From Chitinophaga ginsengisoli (lineage in GTDB: Bacteria > Bacteroidota > Bacteroidia > Chitinophagales > Chitinophagaceae): 64,000 nt of DNA. Of the stretch, positions 1-7,768 are shown piece by piece. The DNA is taken from contig NZ_PYGK01000022.1 of assembly GCF_003014595.1 (NCBI RefSeq), positions 1 to 64,000 on the forward strand. The letters are read 5' to 3'. A program made the position numbers and the translations under genes. Each line of letters begins with the position of its first letter. Position 1 is the first letter of the stretch. The notes beneath the pieces were generated by a model. That model was not told the origin of the DNA, did no database searches, and saw only the letters and a program-made list of their open reading frames with translations.

Positions 1-113
1 TTTTTTTATTTTTGGTTCGACCTTCCGAGCCCTTTAATTATCTACATCGTTTTTCCACACATGTTTTGTGAATAAAACTTACCGAACTATTGATACATCT
101 TCAACCATAATAA

Positions 114-263
114 TGCATTGGGGCTGGGATACCCGCAGAACAGCTTGTGATGATGAGAGTACACAAAGACCGTGAAATGTTTTTAGGATATGTAAGGGCA
201 GATAGTCTGTCCAACGCGATCTCTGCCTTAAAAAGGAAGTTTTTAATGAAATTCCCAATATAG
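114..263 (+). pseudogene. C-terminal remnant of a tyrosine recombinase (integrase)
   Basis: An open frame follows a TAA stop at 111-113 and ends with TAG at 261-263. It has no start suited to a whole gene. The roughly 49 residues read like the tail of a phage-type integrase: AGIPAEQLVMM, then HKDREMFLGYVRADS, which matches the usual GH-x6-8-F-x-x-Y layout that carries the nucleophile tyrosine. The catalytic core and the SAM-like DNA-binding domain are missing. It lies at the edge of a region rich in broken genes, which fits a dead integration module. The call rests on motif resemblance in a short peptide; chance similarity cannot be excluded. Confidence 0.45.
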
Positions 264-313
264 AATGAAGTATATTTTAAGATTTCTAAAGGTATTCTAT
301 ATAATATACTAAT

Positions 314-1267
314 TTGCATAATCAAAACAATTCCACCGTGATCGTACCCCTTAATATTACGAGTGATCTAATGATCCACATTTTTAAAGCAATTATTCCT
401 ACTTTTTCTGAATCCACAAAAGCAAAATTGCCCTCAGAATCTGAGATTCTCACTAAGTTTATCAAGCCAGGAGCTGACTCAATAGCCTGGGATGAGTTAG
501 TGTCCATTGATACCAAGGAGGATGTCTATTTTGATACTATCAAGCATAGAGTTGCCGCTGTTAGTTTAGTTCTTGCTGATTACAATAGAGATTCCGAATG
601 TGAATCACTTGCAATTGACAACAAAGCAGTTTGGCCTCATATTTATGAATCTATTATTAATTTGAAACCAGCTGATATAATAGCTACTATCGGTTCTCAG
701 GGTTTTCTTTCAATCCCATTATTCCATAGTGATGACAAGAATGGCCATTTTGAGTTTTTACGCTTACATATTTGGGATCAATCATTTGCTGGATATATCG
801 ATAAAGAGAAGACTCATATGTTTTCTATACATTGTCATCAATTTCATGCACAGAGTCACATACTTCTAGGTGAGCTAAAGAATTGTAGATTTAGCGTTAT
901 TGAATCAGCAAGTCCTACTGATCACAGTTTTTTTGAAATAGTTTGGAATAGCATTGAAAAGGTTAATCAGAAAACTTCAAATGCTATAAATACTGGTACC
1001 TTTGTTTTAGTGAATGAGACGGCAAAGGAAATGTATGCAGCAAATGATCAATATGAAATAGAAGCCGGTGAGTTTCATACATCAACGGTTTCAGATGATT
1101 GTACAACTGCAACTTTATTTCTATTCACGGGAAAAAAGGGAAAAGTTGAGCGATCTTATGTTGTAGGACCTAGCGAAATCGAAAATTCAATCGTTAACAG
1201 AAAAGAAACTATTGACCCAAAAGATATTTTAATAAAAATCAATAAAAAGCTTAGCCAAAATGAATGA
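314..1267 (+). CDS. cupin-like protein, partner of a SLATT membrane protein
   Basis: I do not recognise a named family. The 317-residue frame opens with TTG at 314; GTG at 338 and ATG at 371 are other possible starts, so the first 20 residues are unsure. Residues 173-190 (HCHQFHAQSHILLGELKN) and 247-256 (QYEIEAGEFH) resemble the two conserved motifs of a metal-binding cupin barrel, with His173, His175, His182 and His255 as possible ligands. There is no signal peptide or membrane segment, so it is probably cytoplasmic. The stop overlaps the start of the next gene by 8 bp, showing translational coupling to the SLATT gene. I infer that it senses or makes a small molecule that controls the SLATT pore. 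A role in metabolism unrelated to defence is possible. Confidence 0.7.
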   Translation: MHNQNNSTVIVPLNITSDLMIHIFKAIIPTFSESTKAKLPSESEILTKFIKPGADSIAWDELVSIDTKEDVYFDTIKHRVAAVSLVLADYNRDSECESLAIDNKAVWPHIYESIINLKPADIIATIGSQGFLSIPLFHSDDKNGHFEFLRLHIWDQSFAGYIDKEKTHMFSIHCHQFHAQSHILLGELKNCRFSVIESASPTDHSFFEIVWNSIEKVNQKTSNAINTGTFVLVNETAKEMYAANDQYEIEAGEFHTSTVSDDCTTATLFLFTGKKGKVERSYVVGPSEIENSIVNRKETIDPKDILIKINKKLSQNE

Positions 1268-1754
1268 GCAGACAAGGAAGTTGATATTGGATTGGATGAG
1301 AAAGATCCACATCTTGGAATATGCAAATAGATCTGAATCTATCCGGTGGAAAAACATCCATTTTTGGCTAGGGGTACCAGCTTTAGTATTGGGTGTATTG
1401 ATAGCTGCGGTACCAAAACTTGACTTTTTTGCAGACGCGGTAAGTACAGTTTTAACATTAGGAGGGCTATTAATTGCTATTTTGACAGGGCTACAGACCT
1501 TTTTGAAATCCTCTGAAAAGTCCGAATCATTCCGAAAAATGTCCGTTAGATATGAAGAGTTGAGGCATAAAATTGAAGTTTTGTTACAAACTGACACCGA
1601 GAAGGAGGCTCAAGCTGGCCTTGAAAAGATTAGAAAGGAATGGGCTGCGATTGATTCGATTAATGTTTCACAAAATCATTTTAATCGTGCGAAGGGAAAA
1701 GTAAAAAAATTCGGTAAGTACCCCGAAGAGCTTAGCTTTTTGGAAAATATTTAG
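1260..1754 (+). CDS. SLATT-domain two-helix membrane protein (predicted pore-forming effector)
   Basis: The 164-residue protein has the layout of SLATT families: an amphipathic N-terminal helix with a Y-A-x-R/x-S motif (residues 13-33), a first membrane helix at about 36-51 (FWLGVPALVLGVLIAAV), a second at about 60-82, and a long cytoplasmic coiled tail rich in Glu and Lys (86-135). SLATT proteins are found next to SLOG, CD-NTase (SMODS), TIR and other nucleotide-sensing proteins and are predicted to open membrane pores that kill or arrest the infected cell. Here no SLOG or CD-NTase is present; the only coupled partner is the upstream cupin-like gene, which it overlaps by 8 bp. The SLATT call is firm from topology and motifs; the defence role is inference. 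Confidence 0.8.
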   Translation: MNEQTRKLILDWMRKIHILEYANRSESIRWKNIHFWLGVPALVLGVLIAAVPKLDFFADAVSTVLTLGGLLIAILTGLQTFLKSSEKSESFRKMSVRYEELRHKIEVLLQTDTEKEAQAGLEKIRKEWAAIDSINVSQNHFNRAKGKVKKFGKYPEELSFLENI

Positions 1755-1953
1755 GTATGACGTAATGATCCTGTAAAATAATAATCGATACTTAAAAACA
1801 CCAGCCATAATCATCAAGGTGTATGAGATTCCAATGGGCCATGCCATTTAGAACCTCAATAGAATAATGAATCTATTGAATGATGATCGTTTTCTTGATG
1901 TTCAAGCTCACTTATAAGCTGTTCTAGAAAGCAATTAAATTGTGAATATACAG

Positions 1954-1990
1954 AGGCGACCTAATACTACACAGGGTCATTAGGTTGCCT
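1954..1990 (+). terminator. hairpin after the cupin/SLATT unit
   Basis: Twelve-base arms AGGCGACCTAAT and ATTAGGTTGCCT pair with one G-T mismatch around a 13-base loop. There is no clear T tract, so it may be a weak terminator or an mRNA-stabilising end. It lies 200 bp after the SLATT stop. Confidence 0.45.
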
Positions 1991-2154
1991 AATTCGTACT
2001 ATTTCTACCTGCAATGTTAACTGGCCGTATCAAAAGCCTATAAGCTTAAGTAAACCTATTCACAAAAATTATTTCACTATAAAATTCATAATTTTAGATA
2101 ATTCATCTCTAAAAAGGTTCGAAAACTGTCCCTCGTGGCCCGCAGAAAAATTAA

Positions 2155-2190
2155 AAAAGCCTTCAAGTCTCTGGATTTGAAGGCTTTTTT
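2155..2190. terminator. strong hairpin with flanking A and T tracts, preceded by CCCGCAG
   Basis: AAAAAAGCCTTCAA pairs with TTGAAGGCTTTTTT around an 8-base loop, giving a bidirectional rho-independent terminator. The same AAGCCTTCA stem recurs at 5528 and 9105. The preceding CCCGCAGAAAAATT resembles the segment before the hairpins at 3035 and 5528. Confidence 0.8.
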
Positions 2191-2301
2191 AGTTCGAATG
2201 ATTTTCATGCGATTACCCCCCTTCTTGAATTAAACTTTGACTATCAAATAATTAGTGGGTTCGAAGTATTATAAGTAATAAGCTTGATACGACAGGGATC
2301 A

Positions 2302-2358
2302 TTCTAAATTGTAGGCAACATTGCTTGTCCTTCCCGGCAACCACTGCTGAATTTAGAA
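2302..2358. repeat. inverted repeat with a 39-base spacer
   Basis: TTCTAAATT at 2302-2310 pairs exactly with AATTTAGAA at 2350-2358. It lies in a gene-free stretch. No function can be assigned. Confidence 0.3.
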
Positions 2359-2406
2359 AATAAAAGTTAATCATTAATTCTTAATCCAAAGTTGTTTGTC
2401 AAGCCC

Positions 2407-2501
2407 GAACCACTGCTGCACAAAGCTACAAATGATGCGACACAGCTTCCGTCTGCCAGGCTTTTGCCAATACCGCTGTTGGCGGTTCGTTGTTTTCTTT
2501 G
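2407..2501. repeat. imperfect inverted repeat downstream of the mepB remnant, attC-like in layout
   Basis: CGAACC near 2407 pairs with GGTTCG near 2486 and further short matches lie between them. Arrays of small gene cassettes in Bacteroidota often carry similar palindromic tails. The typical integron core sites are not clearly visible, so this is only a possibility. Confidence 0.25.
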
Positions 2502-2504
2502 CTG

Positions 2505-2756
2505 TCAGTTTTTATCGTTAAATAATTTTCTTGTCAAGTCAAGGTCGGTCGTGTTGTCGAATTTTATTGTTACGAAATATTTGGTCTGCCAACTTTGAGT
2601 TTTCTCTGCTTGTTTATTTGTCACAGTGTCCCATAAGGGATAAACCCTAATTCCACGTTTCCCGTCTTTTCCGTGTTGTGAGATAATTCCTTTGTCAACC
2701 AAAACTTCCTTTGGAAAAACAAACTGTCCTCACAATGATCGCCAACAATATATTTC
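2505..2756 (-). pseudogene. MepB-family protein, frameshifted 3' remnant
   Basis: The minus strand carries about 80 codons of a MepB-type protein (the family of the MepB open reading frame next to the MepA efflux gene of Staphylococcus). Recognisable blocks are GQFVFPKEVLVDKGIIS, GKDGKRGIRVYPLWD and NKQAEKTQSWQTKYF. A TGA stop lies just before GQFVFP, and the preceding residues (YIVGDHCE) are found in the neighbouring frame, so a frameshift sits near 2728-2731. The N-terminal half is absent. The C-terminus, ending at 2505, appears complete. Confidence 0.7.
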
Positions 2757-2852
2757 CGCTATTATACGCTACATTTAACTGAAAACAAATTTTCATAAGA
2801 TGTTATTTTAAACCTACTTAGCAAAAAAAATGATTATAACCGGGTTGCGCAA

Positions 2853-3005
2853 ATGCGACTCTCCATATCTACTTCTTTAGATGCAGATGTTTTGCTGTAT
2901 GACAGAGCTGGTTATGGAAAATCAGGATTTAATACTGAACCCGGAAATATAAGTAATTCAACGAGAGATCTTGAAACAGTGGTGGATAAAAATCCGGACA
3001 TTTTA
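2853..3005 (+). pseudogene. alpha/beta-hydrolase internal fragment
   Basis: The frame from 2853 contains DVLLYDRAGYGKSGFNTE followed by NISNSTRDLETVV, which matches the strand and helix ahead of the nucleophile elbow in alpha/beta hydrolases of the proline-aminopeptidase-like group. The G-x-S-x-G elbow, the acid, the histidine and the N-terminal HGxx segment are all missing. After about residue 46 the frame runs into a hairpin. This is a relic of a larger gene. Confidence 0.55.
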
Positions 3006-3034
3006 TTCAACTTGAGGAGCCGCAGAAAATTAAA

Positions 3035-3058
3035 AGCCTTTAGCATCTAGCTAAAGGC
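3035..3058. terminator. hairpin overlapping the stop of the molybdopterin oxidoreductase gene
   Basis: GCCTTTAG pairs with CTAAAGGC around an 8-base loop. The right arm contains the stop codon of the minus-strand gene, and TTTTAATTTTC follows on that strand, so it can end that transcript. It is preceded on the plus strand by GCCGCAGAAAATTAAAA, similar to the segments before the hairpins at 2155 and 5528. Confidence 0.6.
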
Positions 3059-5372
3059 GTGGTATATGTTTTTTAATTTTTATCACTACCCGCTTAGACG
3101 CAGGCATATTACTTTCATCTACCACATTGTTGATAGATACCAATACATTAGTCTCAGGGAAGTAAGTGACAGTATCTTTCTCCGGAATGCTATATGGCAC
3201 CACCACAAACAGACGGGCTACACGTTCTACGCCATCATCATAGTTAAAGAGATCTACTTTATCTCCTTCCACTAACCCTGCTTTCTTCATATCCACAGGA
3301 TTCATGAATACAACACGGCGCTCATTTTTGATACCACGATAGCGGTCTTCCAGTCCATAGATAGTAGTATTGAACTGATCATGGGTACGGGTGGTAGCCA
3401 TAGCATATTCATCGTCAGCCAATTCATTCAACGGAACATCTGTTAAAGAAAATTCCGCACGGCTTTCAGATCGTGTGCTCTTGAATTTGCCTTCTCTGGG
3501 GCCATTAGGAAGATAAAATCCACCAGGATGACGTACTTTCAGATTATAGTCTTCAAAACCCGGAATACAGGCTGCTATGGCATCACGAACAGCATCATAG
3601 TTATTCTCAAAGAGATCCCAGTTCACCACCGAACGTTTGCCTAATGTAGCTTTCGCCATTCTGCAGGCGATATGCGTTTCATTCAGCAGATTATCAGATA
3701 TAGGTTTTAGCATGCCACGGGAAGACTGGACAACTCCCATGGAATTCTCAGTACTGATAAATTGTGCTTCTCCGTTGACAAGATCTATATCACTACGTGA
3801 TAATGTTGGCAATATCAATGCCTCTTCTCCATGCACCAGATGCCCGCGATTCAGTTTTGTAGAAACGTATACACTGAGTTTTAACTTTCTCATAGCCGCT
3901 GCCGTAAAAGTAGTATCTGGTGTGGCAGAAAGGAAGTTCCCTCCCATCCCGAAGAACACTTTCACTTTTCCTTCGTGCATGGCTTTGATAGATTTCACCA
4001 CATCATAACCATGATCTCTCGGAGGATTGAATCCAAAATGCGCCTGCAGCCGGTCTAACTGTTCATTCGTAGGCTTTTCGTCGATCAGCATAGTACGATT
4101 GCCCTGCACATTGCTATGTCCGCGTACGGGACATACACCACCTCCCTGTATGCCAATACTACCTTTCAATAAAAGGAGGTTCACAATTTCCTTGAGCATG
4201 TCAACCCCATTCTTTTGCTGTGTAAGCCCCATTCCCCAACACACGATAATACGTTTTTTATCCTGCATCATTTCAGCGGCTTCGCGGATCTCATTGACGG
4301 AGACAGCTGATGCCGCCGCCAGATCTTCCATACGGTATGTCTTCAGTCGCCTGATGAATTCATCGTAGCCAACGGTATGTTTTGCAATAAAATCCCGATC
4401 GAATACCCATCCCGGCGATTTCTGCTCTGCCTCGTATAATGCCAGCTCAATGGCTTTCAGCAGTGCCATATCACCGTTGATCCTTACCTGCAGGAACAGG
4501 TCGGCCAGTTTAGCGCCATGCCCTAATACACCGTCCATATGCTGCGGATTACGGAAACCCATCAATCCCGCCTCCGGCAGCGGATTGATGGCGATGATCT
4601 GCGCGCCTTTCCGCTTCCCCTTTTCAAGAGCACTCATCATACGGGGGGCATTAGTACCAGGATTATGCCCGATGATAATGATCACATCTGTATCATAAAA
4701 ATCCTCTAATGTTACGGAGCCTTTGCCCAGGCCGATCACATCCCCAAGCGCTACACCGGAAGTTTCATGACACATATTAGAGCAATCAGGCATATTGTTG
4801 GTGCCGAACTCTCTTACAAAGAGCTGGTATACAAAAGACGCTTCGTTACTGGTGCGGCCGGAGGTATAGAAGGCCGCTTCATTGGGAGAACCGAGCGCAT
4901 TAAGATGCCCGGCTATTTTTTCGAAGGCATCATCCCAGCTGATAGGTTGGTAATGGGTGCCCCCCTTAGGCATGTACATAGGCTCTGTCAGACGCCCTTT
5001 TTTCCCTATCTCGTAGTCGGTAAGGGCTGCCAGTCCGGCTACAGAATTTTCGGCAAAGAAAGCGGCCGTCAGCTTTTTGGCAGTGGCTTCTTCCGCCAGG
5101 GCTTTAGCACCATTTTCACAATATTCGCCAACGGGAGACCGTTCGTCATCAGGATCGGGCCAGGCGCAGCTCGGACAGTCAAAGCCTCCTTTCTGATTCA
5201 TCTTCAGTAAGGCCTTCATTCCCCTGAAGGGAATATGTTCTTCTTTAAGATCACTGAGTGCCGCCATTACGGCTGGTATACCAGCTGCCCATTGTTTGGC
5301 TGGCTTTACTTCCAGATTTAACAACTTTTCCGGATTCTCGGCTGATGGTTGTTGTTCGTGTTCCTCTTCCAT
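3051..5372 (-). CDS. FdhF/YdeP-family molybdopterin oxidoreductase
   Basis: The 773-residue protein has the full length of the YdeP-like group of formate-dehydrogenase-related bis-MGD enzymes. Cys66, Cys69 (CPSCAWPDP) and Cys85 are candidate ligands of the N-terminal iron-sulfur cluster. TSGRTSNEASF at about 170 and MCHETSG at about 200 are cofactor-domain motifs; the C-terminal part (TTRTHDQFNTT) is the molybdopterin dinucleotide-binding barrel. The active-site selenocysteine/cysteine position of classical formate dehydrogenases is occupied by a CHETSG motif. There is no signal peptide, so it is cytoplasmic. Substrate is unknown; E. coli YdeP is linked to acid resistance. No electron-transfer partner or fdhD lies next to it. 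The gene is intact although broken genes surround it. Confidence 0.9.
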   Translation of the reverse strand: MEEEHEQQPSAENPEKLLNLEVKPAKQWAAGIPAVMAALSDLKEEHIPFRGMKALLKMNQKGGFDCPSCAWPDPDDERSPVGEYCENGAKALAEEATAKKLTAAFFAENSVAGLAALTDYEIGKKGRLTEPMYMPKGGTHYQPISWDDAFEKIAGHLNALGSPNEAAFYTSGRTSNEASFVYQLFVREFGTNNMPDCSNMCHETSGVALGDVIGLGKGSVTLEDFYDTDVIIIIGHNPGTNAPRMMSALEKGKRKGAQIIAINPLPEAGLMGFRNPQHMDGVLGHGAKLADLFLQVRINGDMALLKAIELALYEAEQKSPGWVFDRDFIAKHTVGYDEFIRRLKTYRMEDLAAASAVSVNEIREAAEMMQDKKRIIVCWGMGLTQQKNGVDMLKEIVNLLLLKGSIGIQGGGVCPVRGHSNVQGNRTMLIDEKPTNEQLDRLQAHFGFNPPRDHGYDVVKSIKAMHEGKVKVFFGMGGNFLSATPDTTFTAAAMRKLKLSVYVSTKLNRGHLVHGEEALILPTLSRSDIDLVNGEAQFISTENSMGVVQSSRGMLKPISDNLLNETHIACRMAKATLGKRSVVNWDLFENNYDAVRDAIAACIPGFEDYNLKVRHPGGFYLPNGPREGKFKSTRSESRAEFSLTDVPLNELADDEYAMATTRTHDQFNTTIYGLEDRYRGIKNERRVVFMNPVDMKKAGLVEGDKVDLFNYDDGVERVARLFVVVPYSIPEKDTVTYFPETNVLVSINNVVDESNMPASKRVVIKIKKHIPRL

Positions 5373-5498
5373 GGCATGTGTAATTACATAGATTTAACAC
5401 CCTGGAAGATAGATTGTTTAATGGGTTATTTTGCCGGAAATGCCTACTATAGCGATTTATTTTTCTTATTTTTCGCTGTATTAAAACTGTCAAAAGTC

Positions 5499-5526
5499 CC
5501 GGGGGGCGAATCCCTCTTTCTCCGCA
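5499..5526 (+). other. displaced, decayed 3' end of a tRNA-Ser gene (attachment-site remnant)
   Basis: CCGGGGGGCGAATCCCTCTT followed by TCTCCGCA matches the T arm and acceptor end of Bacteroidota tRNA-Ser, with the expected TTCGAAT loop reduced by one base. The 5' half of a tRNA (D and anticodon arms) is absent upstream. Such 3' fragments are left at the far end of elements integrated into tRNA genes. By orientation the intact tRNA and the element would lie to the left. Confidence 0.5.
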
Positions 5527-5527
5527 A

Positions 5528-5566
5528 ACAAAAGCCTTCAAATCTTTCGACTTGAAGGCTTTTGTT
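5528..5566. terminator. rho-independent terminator after the tRNA-Ser remnant
   Basis: AACAAAAGCCTTCAA pairs with TTGAAGGCTTTTGTT around a short loop containing TTTCG. It is bidirectional. It fits the original terminator of a tRNA gene, kept with the 3' fragment. Confidence 0.75.
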
Positions 5567-5653
5567 TCTGAGGATCAGTGATACGCGGTCTCTTCCTGAA
5601 TGATTTTGACCGTAACAGGTCCGACCTCTTTATTACTTTATTTAAAACAAATA

Positions 5654-7420
5654 TTACTTCACAGTAATCTTTGCTACCGCTAGTTTGGTTTTTCCAAACA
5701 CACGGTCTGTTTTACCTATCAGATACATCTCATTATTGATAATAGACCCTAAACGAGGCATCGCTGTAGGCACATCCGCATTGGAAAAGAACTGTTTTCT
5801 TCCAAGTTTACCGGAGACTGCATCGATATTCAGCAAATAGCAATCAGACTTGGCATAACGGATGATCTTTTTTGTCTTCTGCCCGGCCTGTGTAACGCCG
5901 GCATTTTTAGGACTATCATTAAAGATGACCTGGATATTACCATCTATTTGCATAGCACCAAAACCGGAATAAAAAGGCATGTTTCCTTCATCAAAGTATC
6001 CAGTATAACTATAGCTGAGACCAAGGCCCAAACCGCCAAAACCCATACCCATACCGGAAGAAGCGCTTGTCATCGATATTACTTCCCGCTGATCCTTAGG
6101 CAGGATTTCCAGCCAGCCGATATTACCTCCGGCATCGATCTTACACATCATCAGATCGCCGGAATTGTAATGATATGTAGTAGTGGTACTTCCGCCTCCC
6201 ATTATAGCACCAGCGCCTGCTGAACTTGTATTTTGTGAGACCGTTACATATTCTTTATATTGTTCTGCCAGAATAACCAGTCCATTGTCGGGGGTATAAA
6301 AAATATTTCTGAACTGCATATATCTGGAGAACCCTTCTCCTTCATCTTTCAGTTTATTCAGTCTTTCTCTTTCCTTTCTTTCCTCTTTGTCTTCATCCTT
6401 ATCATCATCATCTTTATCATCATCATCATTGTCTGCAGTTAAAAGGGAATTATTAATCGCTTTATCACTGGTAGAGAGAACTGTGCCGTCATTTATATTG
6501 ATCCTTTGCACCAACAAACCATCAATGGTCTTACCCTTTTTGGTATTGCTGTAGAACGCAGCCAGTACAAGGTCTTTGTTCTTTTCCTGTACCACTTTGG
6601 TACTGTTCAGCCATTTACCATTGACAGTGGTGTTGATCTCTGCCTGTTGCTTTCCTTTTTCGTCATACAAGCGGATATTATAATTGGTAAAATCCAGGAA
6701 TTTCGCTTTTTTCTTTTTACCTTCTTCATATTCATAGACGCGTCCAACGAGCAAAATCTTATTATTGCCCAGGTATAGTAAGTCCTGAAGCTGATATTTC
6801 TTTGCTTCAAATTCATTTGTAAGGACTATAGGTTTACCGATTTTTTTGAAATTTTTATCAAATTCCTGCACTGCGTATTCATTTCTTTCCTTTCCTTTTA
6901 TACTACTCACCAATATGATCTTGGTACTGTCTGCATTGTAGGTAATTTTGAAATCAATATCATCCCTCTTTTCTTCTTTCTGAAAGATGGCTACTTCTTT
7001 GAATTCTCCCGTCAGTTCTCCGGTGCTTTTGTTTACTCCAGAAGCGTAAACAGCCTTTGTTTTGTCGCGACGGCTGTAATCAGATGAAATCAGAAATAGT
7101 TTATCTCCAAATGGAAAGAACTGTTCGAACTCCTTGCCTTTCAATTCCTTGTTAAAGTCATTCCGGAATACTTCGGTTAAATTCTTGTCCACTTTTATAA
7201 GAGAAGCGGATTCACGCATGGTGGCGCCAACTACAAAATAACTTTTCAGGGCCTGGTGACTTTCCTGCAGATAGGCTCCGGATTTATCTACCGATATTAC
7301 TTCAAGGTCGCTACTGCCTTTATGTAATTTAAATTCTTCCCCCCATTTAATAGTTGGCTTCTGGGCAAAACAGGTCATACTAAGACCGATGGAGGCCAAC
7401 AAAAGACTGAATGTTTTCAT
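5654..7420 (-). CDS. secreted protein of unknown function with an acidic Asp/Lys stretch
   Basis: The 588-residue product starts with a Sec signal peptide (residues 1-19, ending CFAQ). The body is built of short beta-rich segments with recurring LL/LV-x-G and D-x-x-G turns, as in beta-propeller-like secreted proteins of Bacteroidota. A run of Asp and Lys (about 328-350) followed by a charged helix splits it, and a Gly/Met-rich segment lies near 450-465. No catalytic motif is seen and no named family is recognised. The gene is monocistronic between the tRNA-Ser remnant and the divergent epoxide hydrolase gene. It is probably periplasmic or outer-membrane attached. Confidence 0.75.
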   Translation of the reverse strand: MKTFSLLLASIGLSMTCFAQKPTIKWGEEFKLHKGSSDLEVISVDKSGAYLQESHQALKSYFVVGATMRESASLIKVDKNLTEVFRNDFNKELKGKEFEQFFPFGDKLFLISSDYSRRDKTKAVYASGVNKSTGELTGEFKEVAIFQKEEKRDDIDFKITYNADSTKIILVSSIKGKERNEYAVQEFDKNFKKIGKPIVLTNEFEAKKYQLQDLLYLGNNKILLVGRVYEYEEGKKKKAKFLDFTNYNIRLYDEKGKQQAEINTTVNGKWLNSTKVVQEKNKDLVLAAFYSNTKKGKTIDGLLVQRININDGTVLSTSDKAINNSLLTADNDDDDKDDDDKDEDKEERKERERLNKLKDEGEGFSRYMQFRNIFYTPDNGLVILAEQYKEYVTVSQNTSSAGAGAIMGGGSTTTTYHYNSGDLMMCKIDAGGNIGWLEILPKDQREVISMTSASSGMGMGFGGLGLGLSYSYTGYFDEGNMPFYSGFGAMQIDGNIQVIFNDSPKNAGVTQAGQKTKKIIRYAKSDCYLLNIDAVSGKLGRKQFFSNADVPTAMPRLGSIINNEMYLIGKTDRVFGKTKLAVAKITVK

Positions 7421-7768
7421 TTGTGATTTAGGTATATGATAAATAATGATCTGCTACGGCTATAGGCGGCACGTATTTATTTCATGGTATATTGTCCCAT
7501 TATGTTATGTTTCGGAGAACAAGATAGGAACGGAGAAGTTGAAAAGCAAATATACTATGTAGTTAGAATCAATAAATGAGCATCCAGATACACTACCGTG
7601 GCTCCCATAGTCGATTGTTTTCATTTTGGGTTTCCTGTTCACGCCCTGTATTATCCGGCTCGCCCCCCAATACGTCCACCTGGACAGATTGCCTATTTAC
7701 CTGGCGCTTCCCTACGCATAATTTCGTTGCACAATAGCACCCAAATCTTAAAATCTAAATTAAAAGCA
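7421..7768. other. 348-bp divergent intergenic region
   Basis: It separates the secreted protein gene from the epoxide hydrolase gene and should hold both promoters. A TAATTTCG box at about 7719-7726 is a possible -7 element for the hydrolase. The frame from 7598 runs in phase into the hydrolase but its 57 codons look non-coding and precede the true signal peptide. Confidence 0.4.

Noticed and set aside
101..325. 74-residue minus-strand frame at the window start
   Set aside because: The plus strand in the same place reads as an integrase tail, and the minus frame has no motif.
2392..2598. 68-residue plus-strand frame
   Set aside because: It is antisense to the mepB remnant and the palindromic tail, and has a non-protein composition.
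4767..5210. 147-residue frame antisense to the molybdopterin oxidoreductase
   Set aside because: It is a shadow of the real gene; no start signal or domain.
5499..5526. Functional tRNA-Ser gene
   Set aside because: Only the T arm and acceptor end are present; the loop is shortened and no D or anticodon arm precedes it.
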